From Clytia hemisphaerica (taxonomy: Eukaryota; Cnidaria; Hydrozoa; Leptothecata; Clytiidae), in contig CACVBU010000359.1 in NCBI GenBank assembly GCA_902728285.1, positions 2,518,386-2,582,385 on the forward strand: a stretch of DNA of 64,000 nucleotides, given 5' to 3'. The translations under genes and the position numbers were made by a program. The notes beneath the pieces are model-generated. The model did not search any database and had not been told where the DNA came from. It was given only the letters and a program-made list of their open reading frames with translations. Shown one piece after another: positions 1 through 11,639 of the stretch. Numbering within the stretch: the stretch's first letter is position 1; the number at the start of each line of letters is the position of its first letter.

Positions 1-1490
1 TTTATGTTTAGTTTTCCTTCTTTCCTTCTGCAATCTCAATTCCTTGTACTTCTTCCAATTCTAAGGATTTTAAAAATAAAGAAATGCTGTTCAACGATAA
101 GGCAACCACGCCATGTACATACAAGCTTTCTAAAAGTTTAGATAGGAGAACAATAAGTTGAAGTTAAGCATTAAAAAAAACTATTGAAAAGAATACACAT
201 TAACTTACCAAGATCTCTATCACGCTCATGATTTGTACTCCTCTCCATTTAGATTTTCTTAAAGAAAGAAAAGTAAAATATTGAAGTACCTTCAGTGCAC
301 ACAGTACAAGCAAAATAATGAGTTATTATGCAGATGGAAATGATTTAATTTTAGAGATGTTTACTTAAACTTTGGGAAATCTTGATGTCAAGATAAACTT
401 TAAAGTTCTTTATTCAAAACTTTCTATTTATCTGTAAATATCACATCAAATCCATTATGATAATGTTTTCCCACTGATAATATAAAATTAGAATAATTAG
501 TAATAGTGAGCTCATCTGATATAATGTCATACACTGGTTATGGTTACTAAGATCTGATGATTCTTTTTCATTCTGAAAGACAAAAGATTATTTCAAAAAA
601 GCTATTTTTCAGAAAGTTCAAGCGTTCCAGTTCCTGGCGCAGAGGGAATCCCTGGGGAATCTTTCCGAAAGACTGTCTGCCCGCCTGCATGCATTTTTAA
701 CACCTGTTGCAAACAGTTGCAAACAGAATAGTTTTTTGATGGTCGTCCTATTGATTATAGGAATCAATTGATTGGTTATCAATTTGTCATTGAATGATCA
801 AGTGTAGTAATTTTTTCCTTATACAAAGTTAAATAAAAATAAAAATGGTAGAGTAGAGCTGCGAGCAGAGCTGCGTAGTTCATTTGTTTTGAAATTTTGC
901 TGCTTTGATCTTGATTGGTCAGTCATTTGAGGGCTATGCATGTTAGCCTCCACTGATGCAAATTACCCGACTTCGTGGTGTAAACTGCATTTAGTTGCCA
1001 ATACAAAAGAAGTTACATATGCTGAAAATATATTTGACAAGAACGAGAAGAACAAGAACGAGAATATCGGACAATCATGTTAGCAGCCTTTTTTAGGTGT
1101 TTAAAATCAAATTTTAAATAATAAATTTTAATGAGAAGAACTGAGAAGAAAAAAAGAAATTTCAGTGGATGCATTTGACAACAGGGGGGAATCATTATCA
1201 TTCAATAAGCACCCCTGAAAAGCTGCAAAAATGTAGTCAGAAAATCTATATAAATCTATCTCTATTTTTTCCATCATCAGATTATCAAAGGCAAAAAACA
1301 GTTGAGCTCCAGACCCTGGACTAGCAAAAATGGGAGTTTTTAAGAGCTGCTGCACAATCTTCCTTCATTTTAACAGTCAGACAATTTTTGGCTGATTATT
1401 GATGTGGTTTTCGGTCAGTTTGTTGTTTTATGTTCTGTTCATACATGTACCAGTACCTTCAAGCAACGTTGCAGCTGGTGGAAGGACCCT
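1..1490. other. A+T-rich intergenic DNA, no gene seen
   Basis: Open frames here are short and of low complexity, and I see no splice-linked coding pattern, RNA gene or clear inverted repeat. It is probably intergenic or deep intronic sequence. Confidence 0.5.
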
Positions 1491-2010
1491 GCCGCCCGAC
1501 GCACCGGACTGTCCGGTTATTCGTCCGGTGGCAAAAAGTATCCTTTCGCTACACCGGACGCAATAGACCTTTTTTCAAAGAGGACATCCTGTTGAATAAT
1601 TATGTAGTCCAGCCATGAAAACAATGATAGAGCCATGCATAATTACTGTATCATCATGCATATTGTAATAATTATGCATGATGGTTTTATCATTGTTTTT
1701 CTGCTGGACTACATAATTATTCAACAGGGTGGCCTCTTTGAAAAAAGGTCTATAAGTCCGGTGTCAGCTCAGTGTTGCATACAGGGAATTGGACGCCGGA
1801 CATTTATGAAACAAAAAATTAAGAAACACCGGACGCACCGGACTGGTCATGTCCGGTCGGTGTCTTGTACTCTTGATTGTCCGTCAAGAGTCTTGATTAT
1901 GATTGTCCGTCCAGTGGGAAAGAATATCCTTCTCCAACACCGGGCATCCGACTCCCTTAAGTCCAGTGTAGAGATTGTCTGGTGGTAAAAAAAGTCCGGT
2001 GCGTCCTATT
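1491..2010. repeat. Cluster of GTCCGGT-type motifs bounded by inverted GACGCACCGGAC
   Basis: The motif GACGCACCGGAC near 1499 recurs inverted as GTCCGGTGCGTC near 1996, and many further GTCCGG/CCGGAC copies lie between. The pattern suggests a transposon with ends rich in repeated binding motifs. A MITE (1564-1752) has landed inside it. No transposase frame is visible. Exact borders are uncertain. Confidence 0.5.
1564..1752. mobile_element. Palindromic MITE, family A copy 1
   Basis: About 190 bp that folds almost end to end. It starts AGACCTTTTTTCAAAGAGG and ends with the inverted form, flanked by TA on both sides. Inside are further inverted blocks (AATAATTATGTAGTCCAGC and its complement). 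A nearly identical copy lies at 45804-45985. TA flanks and a palindrome fit a mariner-like non-autonomous element. Confidence 0.8.
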
Positions 2011-2234
2011 TATCGAGCAGGGCAAGTGAAACAAGTACTGCAATCAAAAATTATACCAAAAGAATAAAACAAGGTGAAGCTAAATAAAGGTGAAAGCCAA
2101 CCAGAAAGCAGTGCAGTATACAACAGGAAAAATGTGTACTCTTCTCGCGATAACAGTCAGTCTACCATCTTCATTTGAGGAAGGATTACGTCATTTTCTA
2201 TTCGTTCAATTTTCTTATGTTTAAAAATGTTTAA

Positions 2235-2278
2235 ATGTGTTACATCTAAATTCAGTAACTAATTTAGATGTAACACAT
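2235..2278. repeat. Perfect 18-bp stem hairpin
   Basis: ATGTGTTACATCTAAATT (2235-2252) is followed by an 8-base spacer and its exact reverse complement (2261-2278). It abuts the left target duplication of the neighbouring transposon. Function unknown. Confidence 0.7.
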
Positions 2279-2284
2279 CTAAAG

Positions 2285-2560
2285 GGGAGAGGATAATTAC
2301 AAGGTCTCAAAAGAAGGTTGTCTACTGCTCATTCCGACATCGACTTATAACCTGACTGAAATTCGAGCCGTTACTAGCAACCCTGCGGGGCCCAAGGCGC
2401 CGAGTATGCACCCGGCACAGTGACAAGCCGTTACTAGCAACCCTGACCCTACCTAACTGTTAGTTAATCAATTCCAAACAACAAAACCCCTGGAAAATTT
2501 AAAATGTCGGAATGAGCAATAGACAACCTTCTTTTGAGACCTTGTAATTATCCTTTTCCC
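2285..2560. mobile_element. Non-autonomous hAT-like element with 8-bp target duplication
   Basis: Terminal inverted repeats of about 56 bp (2285-2340 and 2504-2560) are nearly identical. The element is flanked by an 8-bp direct repeat, ATCTAAAG, at 2277-2284 and 2561-2568. Eight-bp duplications are typical of the hAT superfamily. The core is G+C-rich, carries two direct copies of CCGTTACTAGCAACCCTG, and is shared with another element at about 13220-13327. No coding capacity. Confidence 0.85.
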
Positions 2561-2568
2561 ATCTAAAG

Positions 2569-3559
2569 CCACACGGGACGTGTTTTGATATATTACATTT
2601 AAATCATTTCCGAGTCTGGGCTGAAAAATTATGCATATGGCAAACATTACTTGAGCCTACGAAAAATGTTTTCTTCCTGATTTTGGCTGGAACTTTGCGG
2701 ATTTTCAGTATTTCCCTAAATTTGTGTTTTAGATTTTAGCATCCCCTCATGCATTTTTCAGCCTTATTAAGCTTTGAACCTAAGCATCTCTGAGCCTGTT
2801 TTCGGATTTTTGTATGCTTATAAAAAAAACTTGTATAAACTAAATTACTGTGGCAGTTTTGCTATGTTGCTTGACAAGATCTGTGATTTTGATGAGCTAG
2901 TATATTTTGAGTTGTTTAATCACTTGTGGTTCGAATCAGAAGCTGATAAATACTTCAAGTTTTTTTATTTACTTAACATTTATCTCCCTAGCGGGGCGCC
3001 ACATCATGTTTTTCATCTATTCATGATTAACATCGTTATCTCCGAAAAAATGCTTTTTTATCTCCGTAGTAAAACGCCACACATTTCAGCGATTCTACAA
3101 ATATCTCAAATTTGTCTCAGCTGCTCAAACCTTTAACCGACAAAATTCTGCAAAACGTGCAGAATAGGCATGAATGGGCGAGTCAAATTTTAAAATATTC
3201 AAAAGGATAGCACAGATGTGACAAATTTTGAATCCAACTTTTTTACCCGTATACAGCTCGGAAAATTAACCGCCTTCGGCGGTCGATAAATTGCTTAAAA
3301 TACGTAGAGCTAGGAAATAGAATTCAAAGTTAAATAAAAAATTGAAATCACGACACAAACAAATATAGTGAAAACTGAATCGCAATCCTGTCGAAATAGC
3401 ACAACCTAGCGGGTCATGTCAGCCCCGAAAGCTTGAGCAAAAGCAATGGAAAATTTAAAACCAGAACTACGAGAAGTACTAAAATCTATGAAAAGCTAGG
3501 ATTTCAAAATATTGTTATTTAACAAAACAATTTCATCAAACCTAAGGTTTGGTTTAGTG
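2569..3559. other. Intergenic, no supported gene
   Basis: One 120-codon open frame on + (2774-3136) has no recognisable domain and a low-complexity composition. It is more likely chance. A half-site resembling the ATAAG-type MITE ends occurs near 2815-2840. Confidence 0.4.
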
Positions 3560-3580
3560 TTCGTGTACCGCGAATACATG

Positions 3581-4354
3581 TTACGACTGCTCTAAAGCGA
3601 ACGAGATTTTTGTTCGAATCCAATTTTTAGTCTGTGAAGTGTGAGCATCAGTCTTTTTCGCTAGTAGATTAGCTAACGCTCCAAAGAAGTGTTCAGCCTC
3701 TAAACCCATTCCACCATTCATGGAAAATATTAATGGAGTAAATGATCCATGATCAACTTTGATAATTCGTTCGTTGTAGTTTCTCTTTTTTTCCCGTTCG
3801 TTTGACACAAAAGCGCTTTTGAGACTTTGGGCTGTGTATCTCAGACCATAGGCGTTGAATACCTTAACATCAAAAAATGCTCGTTGTCCACGAACCCAAA
3901 AGCCTCCAGCACTGATGTCAGCTCTCGCGTTGTCAGTCGTGAACGAACCTTTATTAAAACGTTCGCCAGTGATCGGCTCCAACATTGGTTCGATGGCGAC
4001 ATCATGTGTCACTTGATTCAACATTTGACCGATTGTATCCCTAAAAGTGTTGTGCCGCTGGTAGATGAACCCTCCTTTAGGGCAGGAAAGTGCATGATCG
4101 ACAGAGAACGACTTGCCACACGCACATGTCGATGGTAGGTGCTTCATGTTCCATCTGTATCGGAAAGCAATTGCGTCGAAGAACTCTCTTTTCGATAGGT
4201 TGAAATTTTCAGATTTCAGGGGTACAGTGGTCTTTGCTTGAGCAAGATCATTCGCTTTCAGCTCTTGATGTGTCTCTGTGGAGATTTTCGAGGATGATTG
4301 TTCTTCCTTTATTCCGTTTTCTCTTGATCTCAGACTTTGCTGCCCTGTTGTCAA
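3581..4354 (-). pseudogene. Zinc knuckle and restriction-like endonuclease part of the same retroelement
   Basis: The 257-codon frame contains CACGKSFSVDHALSC, a C-X-C-X7-H-X3-C metal-binding pattern of the kind found before the C-terminal nuclease of RLE-type retroelements. It is followed by ARADIS and AFFDVKVFN, where Asp and Asp-X-Lys fit a PD-(D/E)XK nuclease centre that nicks target DNA. The frame does not join the RT frame: reading from the 3' side of the insertion, the conserved segment is first in another frame and shifts near 4330. A short internal segment also seems deleted relative to the family. The stop at 3581 looks like the true C-terminus. Confidence 0.75.
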
Positions 4355-4405
4355 CTTCGTATACTGGCTTCTGTTCGATTATGTCTTGGGAGAACTTCAT
4401 AGTTA

Positions 4406-4849
4406 GCCCGGTTGTTCAAAAGTGGATTAGTAGTGGCCGATTAGCTTAATTCTCGATTAAATCTCGATTAGCGCCGATTAACGCAGAACCGTCGGTTGTT
4501 CGAAAAAAATTAGGCTTAAATCTGGATTAAATCCCGATTAAATTGGCCAAATTTTAATCCTGCTCTGACCCAGGATTAACGAGGATGATTAAGAGACTTT
4601 TTCCTACAAAAAAAGTGAAGTCGCTGCATTGAAATGAGAAATTTGAACAAAAAAAGATTTTCGAATGTTTTGAAAACATTCGAAAAGTGACGTCAAGATT
4701 AAGATTTTTGAAAACACAGGAAAAATGTCCACGATTAGTTAATCTGACGTTCGAACAACGGAAGTTAATCGCCGGGATTAACTAATCGAAATCTAATCGC
4801 GATTAGCGCAAATCGGGAGTTAATCTAATCGACTTTTGAACAACCGGGC
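4406..4849. mobile_element. Palindromic MITE inserted in the retroelement
   Basis: GCCCGGTTGTTCAAAAG at the left end recurs inverted as CTTTTGAACAACCGGGC at the right end. Inner sequence carries many GATTA/TAATC blocks on both arms. Removing it brings together the two halves of the retroelement. I see no clean target duplication. About 444 bp, no coding capacity. Confidence 0.85.
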
Positions 4850-5833
4850 CCTGGAGTTTTGGAATTCTTCCTTCGCCAGAGATGATAAGATGGGTATGGC
4901 TAATCCTCCCATACGCACCGGTAGTGACAAGAGTAGTCTTTCTTCGGCGCTGCACTGATGGTTTTCAGTAATTGAAGGAATGAAATGTTTGTCAATAACT
5001 TCATCGAGGGGCTTCAGGTATTCCTCAATTCCGGGCATCACACGTAGGTAGTAGGTGAACTTGCTAACATACCCACCAACAAATGCACAGTAGGCAAGGT
5101 GTGGTTCTGATCTTGCGATATCACTCAGTGTTTGGAGCTCAGCTTGCCATTTTCCTATCAGTTTCTTCATATATTCCTGTTGGCCACCCTCTTGACCAAT
5201 GAAACCGCCAAGATAATTGTGTCCATCAACCGTGATGTTGATTCCAGTGTCTTCGAATAGCGCATTTGCTTCTTCGAGCTTCTCCTCCTTCACTATCAAA
5301 TACGACTTGGAAGCTTTTGGGTTGTAACCTAGGAGAGGTACTAAGTCATTGACGTCATCCCACCACTTCTTCAGGGCTTGAAGCTTCCCAGTACCAGCGA
5401 GGTCGTCAGCATATACAGCATTTTTAACTCCTTGTGTCAACAAATCTACTTCTTGAAGGATCTCAAGCAGTGGCAACAATCCAATTGCATATGCTGGCAT
5501 TGCTGTAGGATCGCCTTGTGTGGTACCTTCTTGCGATGCAATCTCCTTTCCTCCCACGAGGAAAAGTCTTGATGGGCGGTGGTAGCAGTTGTGAATACAC
5601 AATATTTTGTTGTTGTGGAGCAGTGATCTTCTGTTAATGCTGTTGAAAGCAATCACTGCATCCACTAGTATCACTCCGTCTGTCTCATCTTCTTGGAAGA
5701 GTTGGTTGATTGCGTGAACTGCCGCTTCACAGCCAGCCTGCTGTCCAGCGCACACTTGAACACTATCAGTTGCTTTAAGGATAGCTGGCTTGATGGTGTT
5801 GATCAGAACTTTGCCGAAGATACGTCTCATCAC
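4820..5833 (-). pseudogene. Reverse transcriptase, truncated at both ends
   Basis: The open frame holds RT motifs: LVDAVIAFNS (first catalytic Asp, about residue 58), EGTTQGDP (about 102-109) and YADD (141-144, catalytic Asp pair). Conservation starts upstream of the first Met: RPIGIGEV is in frame just before it, so the N-terminus is missing. The last nine or so residues (from about ARLFKSRLD) are encoded by the terminal repeat of the inserted palindromic element, not by the retroelement. Thumb-region sequence such as LPVRMGGLAIP is intact up to the insertion. It is an inactive relic of the element at 3560-5868. Confidence 0.85.
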
Positions 5834-5868
5834 TTCTCCAATTCCAATTGGTCGTACCGAATCGTCCT

Positions 5869-7019
5869 TTGTATTTTATTTACATTGCATATAATATCAT
5901 CTTTCTGAATGAGAAATGATCAAAAGCAGTTTTTCCAGAGCGATCGTATTGTATCAGGATTGTATCATGTCCCATCAGTGAAATAAAAAAGCGATGCATG
6001 TGGCTTTGGGTCTTGGTGAAGTGGCAACGAATTTTTGATTTTTCATTCATATTGGAAAATACCAGATCTAAAACACTAAAACAATAAAACTCGTATCTCG
6101 TCCTAGCGAAATTTTTCCAAAGACAAATGGTTATAATATTCACAGATTTGCAGCCACTTTTGATTTAAAATAAAACAGGGGAAGAAGAACAGGAGTAATT
6201 ATCAGATGAAACTTCTTACATTTTCTTCCTACAGGAAAGTAACAAATGATACGCCAATCTTTGTGATTAATAATATAACGGATGTTACTACATTCTATTA
6301 TTATACATATTACTTCACTATATTACTTCATGTTACAAACATATAATTGCTGTTATAAAACAACCCCACCTCCACCCTTTTAGATGCTGTCAAAATTCTT
6401 GGATCTAATAAGCTAATGAATCATTCAAAATATAGTACGATAATAACGTCAAATGCAAGACGCCTTCTTTTTCCGCTACGTGATATTATGCCAGGCACCG
6501 AACATTAATGTTGAGTATTAGAAGCTTTCGTAATATGTTTGAAATCTTATATGAAGAAATTGAAGAAGGAAATCAAAAAATTGTTTATCTTGTTGTCGTG
6601 AGGAAGTAACACGCTAACCTTTTTAGATTTGAGTGTCTTACATAAGTACATCACTATAGCAAACACGCAAAAGTATATCGTGTTTACCAAGGCTTGTTTT
6701 TCGTTCTTCAGACTTGACTACTGACTACTGACTACTGCTGACTGTCAGTAATATGAAAATAAAACAAATCCCTCGGTCGTACTGCAAATAAAATGGTCAA
6801 AACAACAGTGCATTTATCATCATAGACGATGAATCTTACTTCAGGTGTGTTTCGTTCTTTCTTCTATTTCTGACATGAAAACTTATGATAAAGAACGCCA
6901 GTGTTGAACCATCAGTAACCCTGTGTATAGATACAAAAAGGGTAATAAGAGTTGGAACTTGTAACACGGAGGTAACTTGAAGTTTCGATTGCTATATACT
7001 ATAGTGCTATACTTAGTAT
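5869..7019. other. Intergenic, no gene seen
   Basis: A+T-rich sequence with only short frames. A small triplicate of GACTACT lies near 6717-6737. No promoter, RNA or transposon ends recognised. Confidence 0.45.
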
Positions 7020-7530
7020 ATACATGAACATATAAACGACTGGACGTCTATCTTTTATTGTCTCTTTGAAGCGAGCTTCGTTGCCGCCTGTATTTCGAAA
7101 TTGGTATGAAAAATCCGACAATATTCCGTCATATAATTTTATTTCTTTGAATTATTTAGGTAAAATGATTGATAGAGCTTGAACATTACTCCTAATGTAC
7201 AAAAAAATTATTTTCGAATTTTTTTACAAGTTTGCAATATATTTTATCAGCATTTTCAACTCTAAAATGCAGAATTTCAACTGTGTGTATACTTTTGAAT
7301 CCCTTTTGTCACTCAAATAATTTTTTTTATGACTTGAAAAAAATAGCTTGCCAAAGTTGAGAGTCTGTTTCATAAGAAAATCGAAATTAGAATGTGAGAC
7401 TCTCTAAAATTTTGGACACTTTTAAGTCAAAATTTAGAAATATTAGTCGGAGTTTTGACAAGCTGACGATGATTTTGCCTCTGTTATCTTTGTTATGATA
7501 TAGATAAACGACTTGAGCTTTTTAAGCTCT
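7020..7530. mobile_element. Partial copy of a long-arm inverted-repeat element
   Basis: This stretch is the near-exact reverse complement of 56400-56905, starting with ATGAACATATAAACGACTGG. The copy at 56237-56905 shows both ends, so this one appears to be half an element. No coding capacity seen. Confidence 0.75.
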
Positions 7531-9840
7531 TGCAGTAGAGAAAAATGAGATTTGCCTCATAACACAAAGGCTTTTAGTCTTCAAAAATTATCAAAGTGAA
7601 ACTCACCAAGAAACGGAATAAAAAACCCCGGTTTTTGATGAGGTGCGCACTAAGCTATGAACTGAAACCAAAAACTAAACGCACAGTAGTCACTTATACT
7701 GAGACAAACATAATTAGCGAGTTAGGTGATTTGTCTATATAATTAGGTTGACAGTAACTAGAAAAACCAAAAACAGATATTTTGTCAAAAATATTGGAGA
7801 ATTAATGTCCCTCATTCTGAGGTTAACCAGTTGTTGTCTTTATGCGATATTGTTGTCTGTTTTAGGAGCCAAAAATTGCACTTTTAGAATATTTTAAGAA
7901 CCATGCGCCCGAAAAGCGAGAACACGTCTTTAAAATGGCATTTTTCATAACTTCGTCTGCATATATTTTTACACGATTATGGTAAATAAACGGGGACCAA
8001 ATAGAATAAAAAATAACAGTCTAATAGGAGTGTGAACCTCTAACTTTGCTATATAGCGATCACATCGCGCAATGATGGAAAAATCAATTCCGATGTAGGC
8101 ACCAGGGAGAGCTCAGACTAAGCTAAAAATGAAAAATGTTTCTACATTGCGAAATGTTCCATCTCTATCTAATGGTTCTTTAACCACAAACATTAAGAGA
8201 AAGAAAGTCTGAAAAAAGAAAAATTTTTAAATTTTCGAAATCATATATGAAACATAACGGTCAGAAAGATAATGTACTGCCACGTACGAATTATTGAAAG
8301 ATGAACTATTGAAAATTTGGCAAAGAAAGGTATTTAAGGCTATATTTTCTTTGCCTTACTCAACCCTGGTTACCTTTATCCAAGTAACAACTGCCAGCAA
8401 ATTCATCAATCTCTCGCATACTGTTAGCCTTGTGAGCTAACAAAATGTTGTTCTGGGGGTGTGATAAATGTAAGAATTTGTAACTACGATTTTCTTATGT
8501 CTTTACTCTATGAACTCCGATATACTCTATCCAATATATTCCCTAGATCAAATTATCTCTAGGACCTGATAGCTATATCAAGAACCTTGCGCATAATGAT
8601 GCCCAAGGTGTGTTGATATTCGCTAGCATAGCTAACACATACCCAGAGCAACTTGTAAGACTTTTTTGGTTTTACTGAGGGACGTGATACAACCTTTCGT
8701 GAGCGCTATCAGAATCATCAAAAAACGAGCTGAGGGACGGGATACGAGTTCACAAAGTCATAATATCTAAGAAAGCTTTTTAAGTTTTTCAATGTATTTT
8801 GGGAATCTAAAATTATAATTTAGAGTCTTAATATTGTGGTTAAACTTAATACTTTATACTTATATTCTAAGGAAGGATCCAATAAGGCTGAAATTATAGT
8901 CTGAACCCCTCTCAAATCGAACTATATTTGACGCTCGCTAAGTCGATTTTCAAGGGGAATTTGATTTTCATTGAATATGGGAGCATCCAAATTATCAAAT
9001 AATGGAGCGGATTGAAGAGTAGAGCGTTGAATCGAAGAGCCTCGTTTTGAATAACTGACTAATAGGAGCTTGTAATATTTGAACCACTTCACTGAAGTTC
9101 AATAATAAGATCCAAAAATGGCTTAGTTCGGTTTAAATAACAGATTTGATTTGAAAGCAGATTTGTTTGTCAAAATCTAAATCATGCCTTTGTTATGACT
9201 GAAATTGCTCTGCAGAATTGATCAACACTTCTGTTAAAAATAATTTAAATCTATAATTTTGACTAAGACTTTTAAGTAATGATGACCACAGTCGGATGCG
9301 ACCAGAAGGCTCCTCTTTCGAATGTAGGAGAGGACGCCACTCTTTCTCCCTGGAATGCTCCGAAGCTTTACAAAAAGACATTCGAAACTCAATCCGGATT
9401 GTGTAATTTTCTTTGAAACAAAAATAGCATTTTTGAAATCGAAACAGAAATGCATCGTAACGGTTTTTAAATGAGGCAAGCCGACACGTTCAATAATTTT
9501 CAGAGCATGTGATATAGCAAAGCGGCAAGATCACGTGCTTGCTTTGGTGTTGATTTTCTGTCATCATTTAATTGACTTGGGAATTCAAGAACTCTTTTTC
9601 CAATGTTTTTGCTCTTGTAAAACTTATAATCTCAATTCGCAAAAAAATGCATAAATGCTATGAAATAGGCCAATGCAGATTCGTCCGAGGTTTTATGTTG
9701 GAATTTTTTTTCTGAAGACATATTGGATTTGCTGCAAGTTCTAAGAAAACAAAGCTAAATTTTTTGGTCCTCGACCGCAACCCATTACGCCTTTTTCCCC
9801 CGCCCGAATAAAAAAAATAAGTTCTCACTACAATCAAGGT
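7531..9840. other. Intergenic, no gene seen
   Basis: Only short frames. Near 8850-8960 lies a weak match to the element family of 9845-10065 and 24931-25263. Confidence 0.4.
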
Positions 9841-9844
9841 CATT

Positions 9845-10065
9845 TTATTTGAGAAAGAGGGAAATTCCCAGGAAGTTTTGAAACCATAATCGATTTGTAA
9901 GTGCCCTAAAGTTCGAAGGGTAGAGTTTTAACGCTGAGTTTTAACGCTAGATTTAAGACTAGGAGGATCCAAAAGTTCAAAAATAGTCCAATAATGCTCA
10001 GAATATAGCCTGGAAGTCTGCAAACCCCTCCCAAATTGAATTATTCGATTAAATAGTCCAAAATC
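9845..10065. mobile_element. Diverged copy of a dispersed repeat (family with 24931-25263)
   Basis: In inverted orientation this shares the sequence around AACGCTGAGTTTTAAC, GGATCC and TATAGCCTGGAA with 24931-25263 and 27770-28130. The ends are too eroded to define. Confidence 0.55.
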
Positions 10066-10664
10066 GACTTTCTCGCCAGAACTTTAAATCTTGAAAAACG
10101 TTAAAATAACCGGAATTCTCAATATATTTCAAGCATGATTGTAAAAGTGAATTGAAGTGTGAGAACACGCATTTGAAATCGTTATGGAGTAATAGCACTT
10201 TATGAGTTAAGCAAGAATTAGTGTCTAATATTAAACTGATTTTCCTAAAGTTTTGACAACCCATGGCCTAATGGTGAGATAGATATCGAATGATTGATTG
10301 GTCGAGAGGGAGATTGAGATATAGAGAATCTTTTAATAAGTTGTTTTAATGTTATTTCCTGAAAGTTTTTCCTATTAAATTCTGATTGCGATTGACCGCG
10401 TCAAAAATTCCAGAAATGCCACCATAATGTTTCTAATGTTCAAACATTGCGAAAGTCCCGGATCTTCCATAATGTGCAGCTCAAATGCTAAAATGCTGAC
10501 TCAACACAATGTAGGAGTGTTAAGAATATCTAAATATAGATAAACAGCATGATTGATAGGTCTCCCTCGTTGTTGTTTTGGCAGCAAACTGGATAATATT
10601 GGGTTTTGGTAATTAAGTTGCATTGACGTCGACCGGGAGATAATTATCAACTGGCAACAAGCAG
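10066..10664. other. Upstream region of the peptide-precursor gene
   Basis: No gene seen. Its last part presumably holds upstream control sequence for the gene whose TATA box is at 10665. CATTGACGTC (10621-10630) contains a TGACGTC core like a CRE/ATF site. That is suggestive only. Confidence 0.4.
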
Positions 10665-10672
10665 TATAAATA
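10665..10672 (+). promoter_or_regulatory. TATA box of the peptide-precursor gene
   Basis: TATAAATA stands about 31 bp before TTCAGAG (about 10695), which fits an initiator. Transcription probably starts near 10695, giving a leader of about 125 nt before the ATG. Confidence 0.75.
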
Positions 10673-10818
10673 GAGCCAGGAGTGTATGCAAAACTTCAGA
10701 GCAGTAACAGAAGCAGCAGAATAAATAAACAATCACATCTATAAATTAGCAAAAATATTGAACAATATTTATTTTTCATTTTGTAAATTTTTGGAAAAGC
10801 TATCCCAGAGACATAAGC

Positions 10819-11628
10819 ATGAAGGTGAATATGTTTTTCCATATTCAGGTTTTTTTTATCTGATACGGATAAAAACCTGCATTTCATACTTTTAGGCTTG
10901 TCTTTTTCTTTATCAAGGTTTCAAGATTTCAAGGGTTTCTGGAGCGTACTCTCGAGACAAAGAGCTAATCAAAACTTTTTTATTTCTAGATTAACACTGG
11001 AACATCAATCTTCATCCTCACATTAGCACTGAACTTTGTTTTTATCCAATCGGCACCCACTACAAAGTCACGTGACTCCGATGCTAATAACAAGACACGT
11101 GATCAAAAAGAGTTGGACTTCGAGAATTTTTTCAACAAAATGTCGGAAGAGGTAATGGAAAAAGCTGAAAATGAAATGGAGAAAATGAAAGAGATTGAAG
11201 ATGAATTTTTCAAGCAGTTCTTCCCTTCGTCGGCAGAGCAGGAAAAATCTTCTACCAGGAAGAAAAGATCAGTTAAAAGTGTAGGCAAACTAGACACAAG
11301 ATTTGAAGGAAATCATCTAAAACGTATTCAACGATCCACATCAAATACTAACGACCTTAAAGCTGAAAATATGGAAGCTGGGATTGTCCACCAAAAACGA
11401 AAAAGGCGATCAGTCTTTGACAATAAGGAACTTACTCATGAATCTGAACGTGTGCGAAGATCGTTAAGTGAGCGACGTATGAATACCATGTCACGTAGCT
11501 CATACAGACGTATGACGTTCATGAAACGTTCACGACGAGTCGTCTGTCACCGGCGTTGTTTGTGGCGAAAAATGTATTTCTTATGTCGTTATGGTGTTGA
11601 GTTGGATGAACCATGTGGATGTGAGTAG
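10819..11628 (+). CDS. Secreted cationic cysteine-containing peptide precursor
   Basis: Two exons: 10819-10824 (Met-Lys) and 10990-11628, joined across GTGAAT...TTTCTAG, give 214 residues. Residues 3-24 form a signal peptide ending ...FIQSA. An acidic Glu/Lys-rich stretch (about 54-80, probably helical) follows. Then come furin-like or dibasic sites at 92-95 (RKKR), 138-142 (KRKRR), 156-159 (RVRR) and 181-185 (KRSRR). Cutting at the last leaves a 29-residue Arg-rich peptide with cysteines at 188, 192, 201, 211 and 213. This layout is that of peptide hormones or of antimicrobial precursors such as Hydra arminins (acidic pro-part, basic C-terminus). No sequence family is recognised. Spacing C-X3-C-X8-C recalls an insulin A chain, but the double Cys and a B chain are absent. 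The stop overlaps a consensus donor, so an alternative C-terminus is possible. Function is inferred from architecture only. Confidence 0.82.
11621..11626 (+). promoter_or_regulatory. Possible splice donor overlapping the stop of the peptide gene
   Basis: GTGAGT at 11621-11626 overlaps the last codons TGT GAG TAG. A candidate acceptor, TTATTGCAG, follows near 11769-11777. Joining them would create GGA TAA and end the peptide at ...PCG with four cysteines and a C-terminal Gly, a usual amidation donor. Purely sequence-based. Confidence 0.35.
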
Positions 11629-11639
11629 AGGATCTCAGT

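Larger units (their letters stand above)
3560..5868 (-). mobile_element. Degraded non-LTR-type retroelement (RT plus restriction-like endonuclease)
   Basis: Read on -, a reverse transcriptase (5833-4820) is followed by a zinc-knuckle and endonuclease region (4354-3581). The order matches a retroelement family abundant in cnidarians and sponges, as I remember it. The 5' end is lost: homology stops near 5868, where an in-frame stop precedes the conserved RPIGIGEV segment. A palindromic element (4406-4849) interrupts the body, and a frameshift lies near 4330, so the copy cannot be active. 5' truncation is usual for target-primed retroelements. Confidence 0.85.

Noticed and set aside
2774-3136. 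120-codon frame on + as a gene
   Set aside because: No signal peptide, domain or splice context; A+T-driven composition.
10819-11628. Insulin/relaxin-like peptide
   Set aside because: Only C-X3-C-X8-C matches; the double cysteine of the A chain and a B chain are missing.
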